Shown here one piece after another: positions 33,044-41,589 of a stretch of DNA of 64,000 bases. Source of the stretch: Magnetovibrio sp. PR-2 (GTDB lineage Bacteria > Pseudomonadota > Alphaproteobacteria > Rhodospirillales > Magnetovibrionaceae). Within the stretch, counting starts at the first letter, position 1, and each line of letters begins with the position of its first letter. The stretch covers positions 100,448-164,447 of the forward strand of contig NZ_JBAHUR010000009.1 of the NCBI RefSeq assembly GCF_036689815.1, given 5' to 3'. Position numbers and translations under genes: made by a program. The notes below the pieces were generated by a model that saw only the letters and a program-made list of their open reading frames with translations, was not told the DNA's origin and did not search any database.

Positions 33044-34183
33044 TCAACTGTCTTGGTTTTCGGTGTCGCCACCCATTTTTTTGGCGGCCATCAACGAAGC
33101 GCCAACCGCGGCGCCTGCAGCAGCGCCACCCAAGGCAGCAGCAGTCGGCGAAATGCCGGTCGCATCTTCACGGGCATCGATTTCCGGGAAGGCGTTCGGC
33201 GGCGTGTGGGTTTTGACGTCAGCCAACGAGAACAGCGGCTTGTTGAAGCCCACGCCTTCTTCGGAACACCCAAAGCACGGATGCCCAACACCAATGGGCC
33301 AAACACCACCACCGACGTTGTTGAATTCCAAGCTCGGGCAGTTGTTGTAGGTTTCCGGACCTTTGCAGCCCAGCTTGTACAAGCAATAGCCCAATTTGTG
33401 GCCTTCGTCGCCGAACTCCGTCGCAAAGCGCCCTGCATCGAAGTGCGGACGGCGATAGCAGTTTTCGTGGATCAAGCGGCCATAAGCCCACTTCGGACGA
33501 TTTTGCGCATCCAACGGCGGCAATTTGCCGAACGTGACGAAGTACAAAACGGTGCCCAAGAAGTTCGCCGGGTTCGGCGGGCAACCGGGAATGTTGACGA
33601 CCGGCTTACCGGGTAGCACAGCTTGCGTGCCTTTGGCTTCGGTGGGGTTGGGCGAAGCGGATTGAACACCGCCCCAGCTGGCGCAAGACCCGAACGCGAC
33701 GATGGCGGCGGCGTGCTCGGCAGCTTCTTGGGTCAGGTGCAACATGGTTTCACCGGCAATCTTGCAATAGATACCGTCTTCAGCCACCGGAATGGCACCT
33801 TCGACCACCAGAAGATATTTGCCTTTGTTTTCTTCCATGGACTTTTTCTTGATTTCTTCGACCTTGTGCCCCGCACCCGCATCTAGGGTTTGGTGGTAGT
33901 CCAGTGAAATCATGTCCAAGATGAGGTGTTCCAAGGACGGCTGTTCAGAGCGCAGCAAAGTCTCCGACGGACCCGTGCATTCTTGACCGTGTAACCAAAT
34001 CACCGGCGGACGACGCTTCGGCTCGGCAATCGCTTGGGCCATTGCCATTGCACCTTTGGTCGAAAGCCCCAATGAAGCTGCAACACCTGTACAGAAAGTC
34101 AAAAAAGTGCGGCGCGATACGCCAAGGCGTTTTTCCACCAAGGAAAAATCAATTCCGCCTGTGTCGAGTTCTTTTTCAGTCAT
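33044..34183 (-). CDS. hybO: Uptake [NiFe]-hydrogenase small subunit, Hyb type, with a Pro in the proximal-cluster motif
   Basis: A 379-residue small subunit with a Tat signal (VSRRTFLTFCTGVAASLGL, residues ~22-40) and a C-terminal Ala/Gly hydrophobic anchor near residue 350. Clusters: VAFGSCASWGG, VNIPGCPPNP, the distal site IHENCYRRPHFD...YCLYKLGC, and the medial site NNCPSLEF with HPCFGCSEEG. The first proximal motif reads ECTGPSE (Cys69, Pro72), where Hyb and most other small subunits have CTGC. The codon is CCG, so a single-base error cannot explain it. The ATG at 34183 was chosen because GGAGGG lies 7 nt upstream. A -24/-12 promoter lies about 106 bp upstream. Confidence 0.93.
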   Translation of the reverse strand: MTEKELDTGGIDFSLVEKRLGVSRRTFLTFCTGVAASLGLSTKGAMAMAQAIAEPKRRPPVIWLHGQECTGPSETLLRSEQPSLEHLILDMISLDYHQTLDAGAGHKVEEIKKKSMEENKGKYLLVVEGAIPVAEDGIYCKIAGETMLHLTQEAAEHAAAIVAFGSCASWGGVQSASPNPTEAKGTQAVLPGKPVVNIPGCPPNPANFLGTVLYFVTFGKLPPLDAQNRPKWAYGRLIHENCYRRPHFDAGRFATEFGDEGHKLGYCLYKLGCKGPETYNNCPSLEFNNVGGGVWPIGVGHPCFGCSEEGVGFNKPLFSLADVKTHTPPNAFPEIDAREDATGISPTAAALGGAAAGAAVGASLMAAKKMGGDTENQDS

Positions 34184-34288
34184 TGAGAGCCCTCCGTCTC
34201 CAGCCATCGTGTTATTGACCGCAATTCCCTCAAGCTCCCCAGTGGTCGCGCACGAAATCTACGGCGTTGTGTGTTAAACAACCCGAAA

Positions 34289-34304
34289 AGCACTTTCCAT
34301 GCCA
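34289..34304 (-). promoter_or_regulatory. Sigma-54 (-24/-12) promoter for the hyb-hup operon
   Basis: On the minus strand the site reads TGGCATGGAAAGTGCT, with GG and GC spaced by exactly 10 bases. It lies in the 322-bp divergent gap 34184-34505. The predicted start is ~95 nt before hybO. The rest of the gap is AT-rich and could hold HupR and IHF sites and the promoter of the plus-strand Nudix operon, but none can be pinned down. Confidence 0.6.
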
Positions 34305-34505
34305 ATGCAGAGGTGATTCAAAAATCCTTATCATTCTTAAGGTTATATGACGCTTGTTTGAATCTTTTGATTTTGCGCATTCGGACAAAACTGGAAATAA
34401 ATTTTCCAGTATGGTTAAGCACTAACCACTTTCATTTCCCCACGAAGTTCACACAATCGTGTTAAACTGCGGCAATTCGGGGCCGTGTCGGAAAGGGGCG
34501 AAAAG

Positions 34506-34973
34506 ATGGATGACCTTCTACCCGGAATTCGGGTCAGTGTGCGCGCTTTTATCCGCCGCAAAGACCAGGTTCTGGTTCAAAAGAAGCGCAATGAGGATGG
34601 ATCGCATCACTATTGTCTGCCTGGCGGGGCTCTCGATCCAGGGGAAACCTTGGCCGAGGGGCTAAAACGCGAATGCGCGGAAGAAATCGGCAGTAAGATC
34701 AAAATCGTCGATCTGCTTTACGCCGCCGACTATTTCAAAGAAAAAGACACCAAGCCGCCCAACCGCCGCCAGCAGGTAGAATTGATTTTCAACTGTACTG
34801 TGCGCAAAAACTACAAAGCCAAAAACGGCCCCAAACCCGACAGGCGACAAGTCGGCGTCGAATGGATGAATATTTCAGATCTATGTCACAAATGTTTCAC
34901 CCCCCAAGGCTTGTCCAAGGTTCTGACCCAAAGTATACCCAAAAGCCCCACCTACATCGGATTGATTGATTGA
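34506..34973 (+). CDS. Nudix hydrolase
   Basis: A 155-residue Nudix protein with a complete Nudix box, GALDPGETLAEGLKRECAEEIG (given in two parts: GALDPGE and RECAEEIG, residues ~43-64), which coordinates the catalytic Mg2+. It hydrolyses a nucleoside diphosphate linked to another group; the substrate is unknown. An upstream GTG at 34485 is open, but ATG at 34506 has AAAGGGG nearby and gives the usual size. It is the first gene of an eight-gene plus-strand operon of phospho-transfer enzymes, 6 nt before the next gene. Confidence 0.88.
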   Translation: MDDLLPGIRVSVRAFIRRKDQVLVQKKRNEDGSHHYCLPGGALDPGETLAEGLKRECAEEIGSKIKIVDLLYAADYFKEKDTKPPNRRQQVELIFNCTVRKNYKAKNGPKPDRRQVGVEWMNISDLCHKCFTPQGLSKVLTQSIPKSPTYIGLID

Positions 34974-34979
34974 TATTCC

Positions 34980-36605
34980 ATGCGTATTCCCAAGCCCGTT
35001 CGGGACAATTTGTACTTTTTGCTGGCCGAAACCAGTTCACAAATTGCCAACTTGCAAGTGCTGCTGGAAACGGCGTCCGCATCCGTGGCGCAGCGCATTA
35101 TGGATCGGCGGGGCTATACCTATAATTTAAAGATGCGCATCCACGACGGCTGCATCGAAACCTTGCGCGCCAACAAAAAGGGCACCGTGAACATCTATTC
35201 CTTGCGCGCGGCGGAAGCCTTGGCCACGGACTTGGAGCGCCTCACCGACATCTGCCACGACTGCGTCGGGTTTATGAGCAACTTGAAACGCAAAGAGACC
35301 CTCAAAAAACGACCCTTCGCCAAATTGCTGAACGATATCTTGCAAGGTCTCGACATGGTTGAAACGGCCTTGGACGAAGACGACACGCGCGTGGCACTGA
35401 AAATCGGCAAGATCGAACGCAAGTTGGATCGGGAATATGACAAGCTGTTTCGCCAACACCTCAAAGACGTGCGCAAAAGCAAAGTGCCGGGCGATGTGAT
35501 GACCTCGCTGATCATCGCTCAACGCATCGAAGAAATGGGCGATGTGTTGCTGGATGTGAGCGAATCCATCATCTCCGCCAAGCTTGGCAAGCCCATGCAC
35601 ATCGACCGCTTCCGCTCACTGGAAACGGCGTTGTCGGATTTAGGGCTTATTGACGCAGATGTGGAAACCATTGCCGAAACCAAATCCGGCAGTGGCATTT
35701 CCGGCATTTCGCCTGCCAACAGCGACGAACCCGGCTACGTCGCCATTTTCAAAGATGGACAAAAAGACAAGCTGATCGAAGAGCGCGACAGCGTGGAAAG
35801 CTGGCACGACATCTACCCCGGCCTCGCCCCGCAAATTCTGTCCTATAAAAAGAAGGGCAAAAACGCGGCCCTGTTGATCGAACACCTGCCGGGCCTCACC
35901 TTCGAACACATCTTGTTGCAAGAAGACGACGAGCACTTGGCACGTGCGCTCAAACGATTAACCAAAACACTCAAAGCGGTGTGGGGTGAAACCAAAAAGA
36001 AGAAGGCTGTTCCGGCACTGCACATGCGACAATTGAAAAAACGCTTAAAGAGTGTGCAAGACATTCACCCGGACTTTGCCCGTCCGCCCAAATCCGTATG
36101 TGGGACCAAGGTCGCATCCCTTGAAGACTTGCTGGCGCGTGCAGAAACTTTGGAACAAAAGTTCGCCCCCCCCTTTTCCGTTTATATCCACGGCGATTTC
36201 AACTTGGACAACATCATCTTCGACAGTGACGGTAAGAAGATCCATTTTGTTGACCTGCATCGCAGCTGTTACATGGATTATGTGCAAGACGTTGCAGTCT
36301 TTATGGTGTCGAACTATCGTTTGCAGGTGTTGGACAAAACCACCCGCCGCAGGATACACGACGTTGTTGTCGACTTTCACGCGTTCGCTCACGAGTTCGC
36401 CCAAAAGAACGGCGACAAAACGTTTGAGCTGCGCTTGGCCCTGGGCTTGGCGCGTTCGTTCATCACCTCGACCCGCTTTATCTTGGATCAGACCTTGGCG
36501 CGCAATATGTATCTGCGCGGACTTTATATCTTAGAGCGCCTCAACAGTGTCTCGGCAAAAAATGCAAAGTCGTTCAAGCTTCCCATTGAGGAGTTGTTTT
36601 CATGA
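34980..36605 (+). CDS. PhoU-like domain fused to an aminoglycoside-phosphotransferase-type kinase
   Basis: A 541-residue fusion. The N-terminal ~210 residues are helical and resemble a PhoU domain (LLAETSSQIANLQVLLETAS, MTSLIIAQRIEEMGDVLLDVSESI), the family that senses or binds phosphate and metals. Residues ~255-540 are an APH/choline-kinase-like domain with the catalytic HGDFNLDNIIFD (Brenner motif) and IHFVDLHRS metal site, plus LLIEHLPGLTFEHILL. The substrate is unknown. It overlaps the ATP-grasp gene by 4 nt. Together with HprK-related and ATP-grasp genes, it suggests a phosphorylated small molecule or peptide. That is inference. Confidence 0.75.
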   Translation: MRIPKPVRDNLYFLLAETSSQIANLQVLLETASASVAQRIMDRRGYTYNLKMRIHDGCIETLRANKKGTVNIYSLRAAEALATDLERLTDICHDCVGFMSNLKRKETLKKRPFAKLLNDILQGLDMVETALDEDDTRVALKIGKIERKLDREYDKLFRQHLKDVRKSKVPGDVMTSLIIAQRIEEMGDVLLDVSESIISAKLGKPMHIDRFRSLETALSDLGLIDADVETIAETKSGSGISGISPANSDEPGYVAIFKDGQKDKLIEERDSVESWHDIYPGLAPQILSYKKKGKNAALLIEHLPGLTFEHILLQEDDEHLARALKRLTKTLKAVWGETKKKKAVPALHMRQLKKRLKSVQDIHPDFARPPKSVCGTKVASLEDLLARAETLEQKFAPPFSVYIHGDFNLDNIIFDSDGKKIHFVDLHRSCYMDYVQDVAVFMVSNYRLQVLDKTTRRRIHDVVVDFHAFAHEFAQKNGDKTFELRLALGLARSFITSTRFILDQTLARNMYLRGLYILERLNSVSAKNAKSFKLPIEELFS

Positions 36606-37486
36606 GCCAACCGCGCATCGCCACAATCGGTATCCCCGGGAAATGGTCGACAGAAGTTTTGGCCGACGCATTGGAAGCCAAAACCGGATTTCGCCTTGTT
36701 CTGGATATGGCACACATTTCCGCTGATCTTGCCACCAACACACTGTGGGCGGGCGACCAAAACTTGTGTGAGCTGGACGGCATCGCTGTCAAAAAGATCA
36801 GCCAGGTCTACAGCCCCAACACCTTGGACCGCATCGAACTGTTGCGCATTGCAGAAGGGCGCGGCGTGCGAGTCTTTTCCCCGGCTGAAACCATCGTGCG
36901 CATGATTGACCGTTTGGCGTGCACGGTCACGCTGCGCAACGGTGATATTCCCATGCCCGACACGGTCGCCACCGAAAGTGTCGACGCCGCCATGAAAGCT
37001 GTCGACGACTTCGGGGCTGCCGTGTTTAAACCGCTCTATTCCACCAAGGCCCGCGGCATGTGCGTGATTGAATCCAGCGATGACAACATCCAAGAAGCCA
37101 TCGAGGCCTTTCGCGCTCAAAACCCGATGATGTACATCCAGAAAAAACTGGACCTGCCGGGGCGTGACTTTGGCATGGTCTTTTGCGGCGGCAAATATTT
37201 GGGCACCTACGCCCGCGTGGCGCAAAACGATGCGTGGAACACCACGATCAACGCGGGCGGCAAGTACGCGCTGCACGAACCGCCCCAAAGCACCATCGAA
37301 CTGGCAGCCAAGGCCCAATCGCTGTTTGGCATGGACTTCACCACCGTAGACGTCGCCGATACACCTGACGGCCCCATCGTCTTTGAAGTGTCCGCTTTTG
37401 GGGGATTCAAAGGCGCCCAAGAGGGCATCGGCATCGACGCCGCCGACATTTATGCCGACTATATGATTGAACAGGTGAGCACATGA
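36602..37486 (+). CDS. ATP-grasp enzyme of the GAK-type system
   Basis: A 294-residue ATP-grasp ligase. Residues ~95-290 have the grasp core (AAVFKPLYSTKARGMCVI with the ATP-binding Lys, MYIQKKLDLPGRDFGMVFCGG, and GPIVFEVSAFGGFKGA with the metal-binding Glu). It resembles the ATP-grasp family found next to HprK-related kinase B and amphi-Trp proteins and grouped as the GAK system. It would join a carboxylate to an amine or thiol, but substrates are not known. Overlaps of 4 nt on both sides show strong coupling with the PhoU-kinase and HprK-like genes. Confidence 0.8.
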   Translation: MSQPRIATIGIPGKWSTEVLADALEAKTGFRLVLDMAHISADLATNTLWAGDQNLCELDGIAVKKISQVYSPNTLDRIELLRIAEGRGVRVFSPAETIVRMIDRLACTVTLRNGDIPMPDTVATESVDAAMKAVDDFGAAVFKPLYSTKARGMCVIESSDDNIQEAIEAFRAQNPMMYIQKKLDLPGRDFGMVFCGGKYLGTYARVAQNDAWNTTINAGGKYALHEPPQSTIELAAKAQSLFGMDFTTVDVADTPDGPIVFEVSAFGGFKGAQEGIGIDAADIYADYMIEQVST

Positions 37487-38559
37487 GTAACATTGCTAAA
37501 CAGCTGAGCCAGGGTTTGGAACTCGCCGAAGGCCAAGTGGTGTTGGGGCTGAGTGAGTATCGCATCGGCTTGCGCTCCAATTCACATGAGCTGCTGGAAA
37601 AGCTCGGCGTCTATTTTGCCCATACCCTGGATGCAGGTGAGCCCGACATAGAAGTCATTGCTTACGAAACCGCGCCCCAAGACTTAGGCCTCGACTTTAT
37701 CGACTGGAAGCGCGAGCCCGGCAAGACCGGGCGCAAAGACGCCTATGTGGATGTGGAAGACGGGCGCCTCGTGCAAAAGGTGCGCACAGGCATGGTGTTT
37801 TTACAAAGCGAAACCCATCGCATCGCCGCAGGTCCGTGTCTCGCCAACGACAACCAAGTCATCAATTTCATCAATGCCCAATACATGAACTGGCTGCAAA
37901 ACAATGGCGAGCTGATTTGTCATGCGTCGGGCTTGGTGGTGGACGCTCGCTGTCTGGGCATCGCCGGTTTTTCCGGAGGGGGAAAGTCTACCTTGATGTT
38001 GAAGGTGCTAGACGACGACAACGTTCACTACCTCACAAACGATCGGCTATTTATCGCCAAGGACAACACCCACGTGCGCGCCACGGGCATCCCGAAACTT
38101 CCGCGCATCAACCCCGGAACCATCGTGCACAATGAAAAACTCAAAAGCATCTTGAGCCCAGAGCAGCAAGAGCACTTCCTGTCTATGCCGAACGAAGAAC
38201 TTTGGCACATCGAAGACAAGTACGATGTTGATGTGGAAGACGTCTACGGTGAAGGCAAGATCGCACCGACAGCTAAACTCAAAGCGTTTCTTGTGCTCAA
38301 TTGGACGCGCGATGGCGAAACGCCGTGTACCTTCACGCAGGTCGATTTGGCGAAACGTCCAGAACTGTTGGAACGCGCCATCATGAAATCACCTGGACCG
38401 TTCTACCAGTTTGCCGACGGTTCCTTTTTGCAAGACGACATGCCTTTGGACCCGGCACCCTATCTGGACATGCTAAAAGACATTCCCATTTTCGAAGTCA
38501 GCGGCACCATAGATTTCGACGCTGCCACGCAATTTTGTCTTGAGCAAATGAAAGGTTGA
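37483..38559 (+). CDS. HprK-related kinase B (GAK-type system)
   Basis: A 358-residue protein with a P-loop GFSGGGKSTLMLKVL at residues ~165-179 and a downstream YLTNDRLFI segment similar to the HPr kinase active-site region. The N-terminal ~150 residues have no known domain. There is no HPr partner in the window. Related kinases lack a shown substrate. It overlaps the ATP-grasp gene by 4 nt and is followed after 5 nt by the SixA-Nudix fusion. This family co-occurs with the ATP-grasp and amphi-Trp families, supporting one functional system. Confidence 0.8.
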   Translation: MSNIAKQLSQGLELAEGQVVLGLSEYRIGLRSNSHELLEKLGVYFAHTLDAGEPDIEVIAYETAPQDLGLDFIDWKREPGKTGRKDAYVDVEDGRLVQKVRTGMVFLQSETHRIAAGPCLANDNQVINFINAQYMNWLQNNGELICHASGLVVDARCLGIAGFSGGGKSTLMLKVLDDDNVHYLTNDRLFIAKDNTHVRATGIPKLPRINPGTIVHNEKLKSILSPEQQEHFLSMPNEELWHIEDKYDVDVEDVYGEGKIAPTAKLKAFLVLNWTRDGETPCTFTQVDLAKRPELLERAIMKSPGPFYQFADGSFLQDDMPLDPAPYLDMLKDIPIFEVSGTIDFDAATQFCLEQMKG

Positions 38560-38564
38560 ACGCC

Positions 38565-39536
38565 ATGACCCGCGAAGTCCTTTTGTTGCGACACGCCAAG
38601 GCCCACAAGCATACGGATGCTGGTGACAAACAGCGCGAGCTCAAAGACAAGGGTAAACGCAATGCCCAGCGCATCGGTGTGTGGTTGGCAAAAAATGACA
38701 AGGTGCCCGATTGCATCATCAGCTCACCTGCCATTCGCGCCAAACGCACGGCGGAAAAAGCATGCAAGACGGCTGGATTGAACGCAGACATCATTCTGTT
38801 TGACAAACGGCTCTATAACGCCGAGCTCAAGGACGTAATGTCCATTTTAAAAGATGCACCGAAGTCAGCACGGCGCGTCATGCTGGTCGGCCACAACCCA
38901 TCCCTAGAACAAACGTTAGTGCATTTGAGCCAAACGCCACCGCCCAGGAATGAGAAAGACGGTTTTTTGACCAAGGGCACATTGGCCATTTTAGAAACCG
39001 ACGAAACCTGGAAAAAAATCCAAAAGCACACCTTCAAATTTGTCGATGTCATCGAACCGAGCACGTTGCCCAGACTGTTTCCCTTCCCCGACATCAACGG
39101 AACCGAAGAGCGCGCGCGCCCGGCGTACTATTACACCCAGTCTTCGGTCGTGCCGTTCCGCCGCACTGACGACGGGTTGGAAGTGCTCATCATTTCGTCA
39201 AGCAAGAACAAACATTGGGTCATCCCCAAGGGCATTCACGATCCGGGCCTGACAGCCGAACAATCAGCGGCTAAGGAAGCCCGTGAAGAGGCGGGCGTGG
39301 AAGGCCATGTGCTGCCTACCCAGATCGGCTCTTACACGTACCCGAAATGGGATGCGGAATGCACCGTCGCGGTTTACCCCATGGACGTCACCCACGTGAT
39401 CTCTGAAAAAGACTGGGAAGAACGCCACCGTGGACGCAAGTGGGTCTCGGTCGAAGAGGCTTCCCGCATGGTCAAAAATGACGACGTCAAACGCATCGTC
39501 GCAGACTTGTCAAAAGCTTTGGGGGGTACGCCATGA
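38565..39536 (+). CDS. SixA-like histidine phosphatase fused to a Nudix domain
   Basis: A 323-residue fusion. Residues 1-~165 form a SixA-type histidine phosphatase with the catalytic RHAK (LLLRHAKAHK) and second His in MLVGHNPSLEQTL. Residues ~180-320 form a Nudix-like domain (HWVIPKGIHDPGLTAEQSAAKEAREEAGV). The first Glu of the Nudix signature is replaced by Leu and the REUxEE run reads KEAREE, so it may have altered activity. ATG at 38565 was chosen over a TTG 9 nt upstream. Fusions of this kind suggest removal and hydrolysis of phosphate groups on one substrate. It overlaps the next gene by 4 nt. Confidence 0.85.
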   Translation: MTREVLLLRHAKAHKHTDAGDKQRELKDKGKRNAQRIGVWLAKNDKVPDCIISSPAIRAKRTAEKACKTAGLNADIILFDKRLYNAELKDVMSILKDAPKSARRVMLVGHNPSLEQTLVHLSQTPPPRNEKDGFLTKGTLAILETDETWKKIQKHTFKFVDVIEPSTLPRLFPFPDINGTEERARPAYYYTQSSVVPFRRTDDGLEVLIISSSKNKHWVIPKGIHDPGLTAEQSAAKEAREEAGVEGHVLPTQIGSYTYPKWDAECTVAVYPMDVTHVISEKDWEERHRGRKWVSVEEASRMVKNDDVKRIVADLSKALGGTP

Positions 39537-40216
39537 CCAAACGATATGCCGTATTTTTGCGTCATGGGGACTACCACCAACGCGAAGGGGCGCCCAGTGC
39601 CCATCAGCCGTTCGGACTGACCAAAGCAGGCCGAATGCAGGCCCGGGCCTCGACGTTATTGTTAGCCACCATGGCCAGCTCAAACGGCTGGCGCATCCAT
39701 CCTGTTATTCACAGCTCAAACCTCTTGCGCGGCTGGCAAACCGCCGACATCATCCGCCAAGAATTGGGTGGTATCGAAAGGGTCGACAGCTTTGACGATT
39801 TGGCCGAACGCGGACTGGGTTCTGCGGCGAACTTGACCGTAGATGAAATCAACGCGGTGATTGCTGCCGACCCCCGCTTTGACACACCGCCAACCAAGTG
39901 GAAAAGCGACAGCCACTACCGCTTGCCTTTACAAGGGGCAGAATCTTTGATGGACGCAGGCGAGCGGGTCGCCGCCCATGTGCGCAAGGCCTTGTCACAA
40001 ATCAGCCAAGACAACACCATGATGATCTTCGTCGGCCACGGTGCCGCGTTCCGTCACGCAGCCCACGTATTGGGCGCCATGCGTTTTGAGGACATCGCCA
40101 AACATTCCATGTTCCACGCCACGCCCGTGGCCTTGCTCGATTGTGCTGACGCCCCTTGGCAACTGTCCGCTGGGGAATGGAAAGTCCGCGCGCCTCAAGA
40201 AGAGGCTATGGATTAG
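39533..40216 (+). CDS. Histidine phosphatase superfamily protein
   Basis: A 227-residue phosphatase of the PGAM/SixA superfamily with catalytic RHG (VFLRHGDYHQ, residues ~8-17) and second-His motif VGHGAAFRHAAHVLG near residue 165. A long insertion between them (residues ~75-150) is uncommon in minimal SixA proteins. The substrate is unknown. It is the second histidine phosphatase in the operon and overlaps the preceding fusion gene by 4 nt. The metallophosphoesterase gene starts 2 nt after its stop. Confidence 0.85.
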   Translation: MTKRYAVFLRHGDYHQREGAPSAHQPFGLTKAGRMQARASTLLLATMASSNGWRIHPVIHSSNLLRGWQTADIIRQELGGIERVDSFDDLAERGLGSAANLTVDEINAVIAADPRFDTPPTKWKSDSHYRLPLQGAESLMDAGERVAAHVRKALSQISQDNTMMIFVGHGAAFRHAAHVLGAMRFEDIAKHSMFHATPVALLDCADAPWQLSAGEWKVRAPQEEAMD

Positions 40217-40218
40217 CC

Positions 40219-41589
40219 ATGAAAACCGAAAAACGCCCCCCTCCCGTTTTGGATTACCACGGTGCTTCGCGCTTGAATGTGCGCCTCCCCCGCGAAGGGC
40301 GCGACTGGACCCATGGCGGACCGAAATCCATTGCCAAAGATGGCGACAACTTGAATATCTTGGTGCAAACGCTGTCCCAAGTGAACGAGCAAAAACTCTG
40401 GTCTTGGCCGAAACGCCAGCACTTTTTCTTTTCCGATTTACACGGCGATCCAGATGCATTCGTCGCATCCTTGGTTGCGTCGGGCGGTGTAAAAAAGACC
40501 GGTAAAAAACACAACGACTTCTCCCTCACCCAATCCGGGCGCAAAGCCACTTTTGTCATTGGCGGGGATTGTTTCGACAAGGGGCCAAGCTCTCTTGAAC
40601 TGCTGCGCACCATCAAAGGATTGATTGACACAGGTGCGCGGGTGCGCCTGTTGGCGGGCAATCACGATGTCCGTGTGAAGCTGGGCCTTTCGACCGTGGG
40701 ACAGAAACGAGACGACCATAACGAACACTTTTTCATCCGCACGGGACAAAAAATCATCCCGCTTATCAAAGAAGTGTGGGGTGTGTATCTCAAAGACGGC
40801 AAGGGCCTGAAAGGCGTTCCCCACAAAAAGGAATGTCGCCGCCGTCTATATCCATCCGTCGATTGGTTTGATCATTTCCCAGACATCGCCCAAGATTCAG
40901 TGCGCCCGGCCCAAATCAAACGCGAGCTGGGCCGCATCCACAAAAAACAAGACCGCTTTGAAGCACAATGCAAAGAGGTGGGGCTCAACCTGCGCCATGT
41001 TTATGCTGCGGCAATGAAATGGCAGGACCTGTTTTTACAGCCCGATGGAGAATTTGCATGGTTCTACAAAAAACTGCGCCTCAGCTATCGCGCAGGATCG
41101 TTCTTATTCGTACATGCCGGGCTGGATAATGTCATCGCCAAACGTTTGCGCAATGAAGGCGTTAAAGTCTTAAACCAAGAATTCCGCGAAGCTCTGTACG
41201 GCAAGCCTTTCGATTTCTATTACGGCTCTCTTTGCAACACCATTCGCACCAAGTACCGCAATGTCGATCAACCTTTTTCCCAAAAAGGCGCACGCCATGT
41301 GCGCCAAGCCGGCATCAGCGCCGTTGTGCACGGCCATCGCAATTTACATTACGGCCAACGCTTGGCGGGGTGCAAAAACCTGCTGAGTTTCGAATGTGAC
41401 GCCAGCGTTGACCGTCAAACCCGTTCCAAGGAACGGGTTCGCGGTCGCGGGGCTGCTGTGACGATTATCGAACCCCAAGGGCGTGTGCTCGGGGTCTCGA
41501 GCGACTATCCATATGTCAAAGTCTTCGAGCCTGAAGCCACGCTGAAGGCGCTGAAAAAAGACAAGTCTAAACTGAGGCGGAAATCATGA
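40219..41589 (+). CDS. Metallophosphoesterase (PPP/calcineurin-like)
   Basis: A 456-residue protein with the full set of two-metal phosphoesterase motifs: SDLHGDPDAF (residues ~75), GGDCFDKGPSS (~115), LLAGNHDVRV (~150) and VVHGHRNLHY (~370). A long helical insertion follows the GNHD motif (GVYLKDGKGLKG through HKKQDRFEAQ). The C-terminus is very basic (LKKDKSKLRRKS). The GDCFDKG spacing is near the PPP family GDxxDRG, so a phosphoprotein or dinucleotide substrate is possible. The start codon follows the preceding gene after 2 nt, and the stop overlaps the amphi-Trp gene by 4 nt. Confidence 0.85.
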   Translation: MKTEKRPPPVLDYHGASRLNVRLPREGRDWTHGGPKSIAKDGDNLNILVQTLSQVNEQKLWSWPKRQHFFFSDLHGDPDAFVASLVASGGVKKTGKKHNDFSLTQSGRKATFVIGGDCFDKGPSSLELLRTIKGLIDTGARVRLLAGNHDVRVKLGLSTVGQKRDDHNEHFFIRTGQKIIPLIKEVWGVYLKDGKGLKGVPHKKECRRRLYPSVDWFDHFPDIAQDSVRPAQIKRELGRIHKKQDRFEAQCKEVGLNLRHVYAAAMKWQDLFLQPDGEFAWFYKKLRLSYRAGSFLFVHAGLDNVIAKRLRNEGVKVLNQEFREALYGKPFDFYYGSLCNTIRTKYRNVDQPFSQKGARHVRQAGISAVVHGHRNLHYGQRLAGCKNLLSFECDASVDRQTRSKERVRGRGAAVTIIEPQGRVLGVSSDYPYVKVFEPEATLKALKKDKSKLRRKS

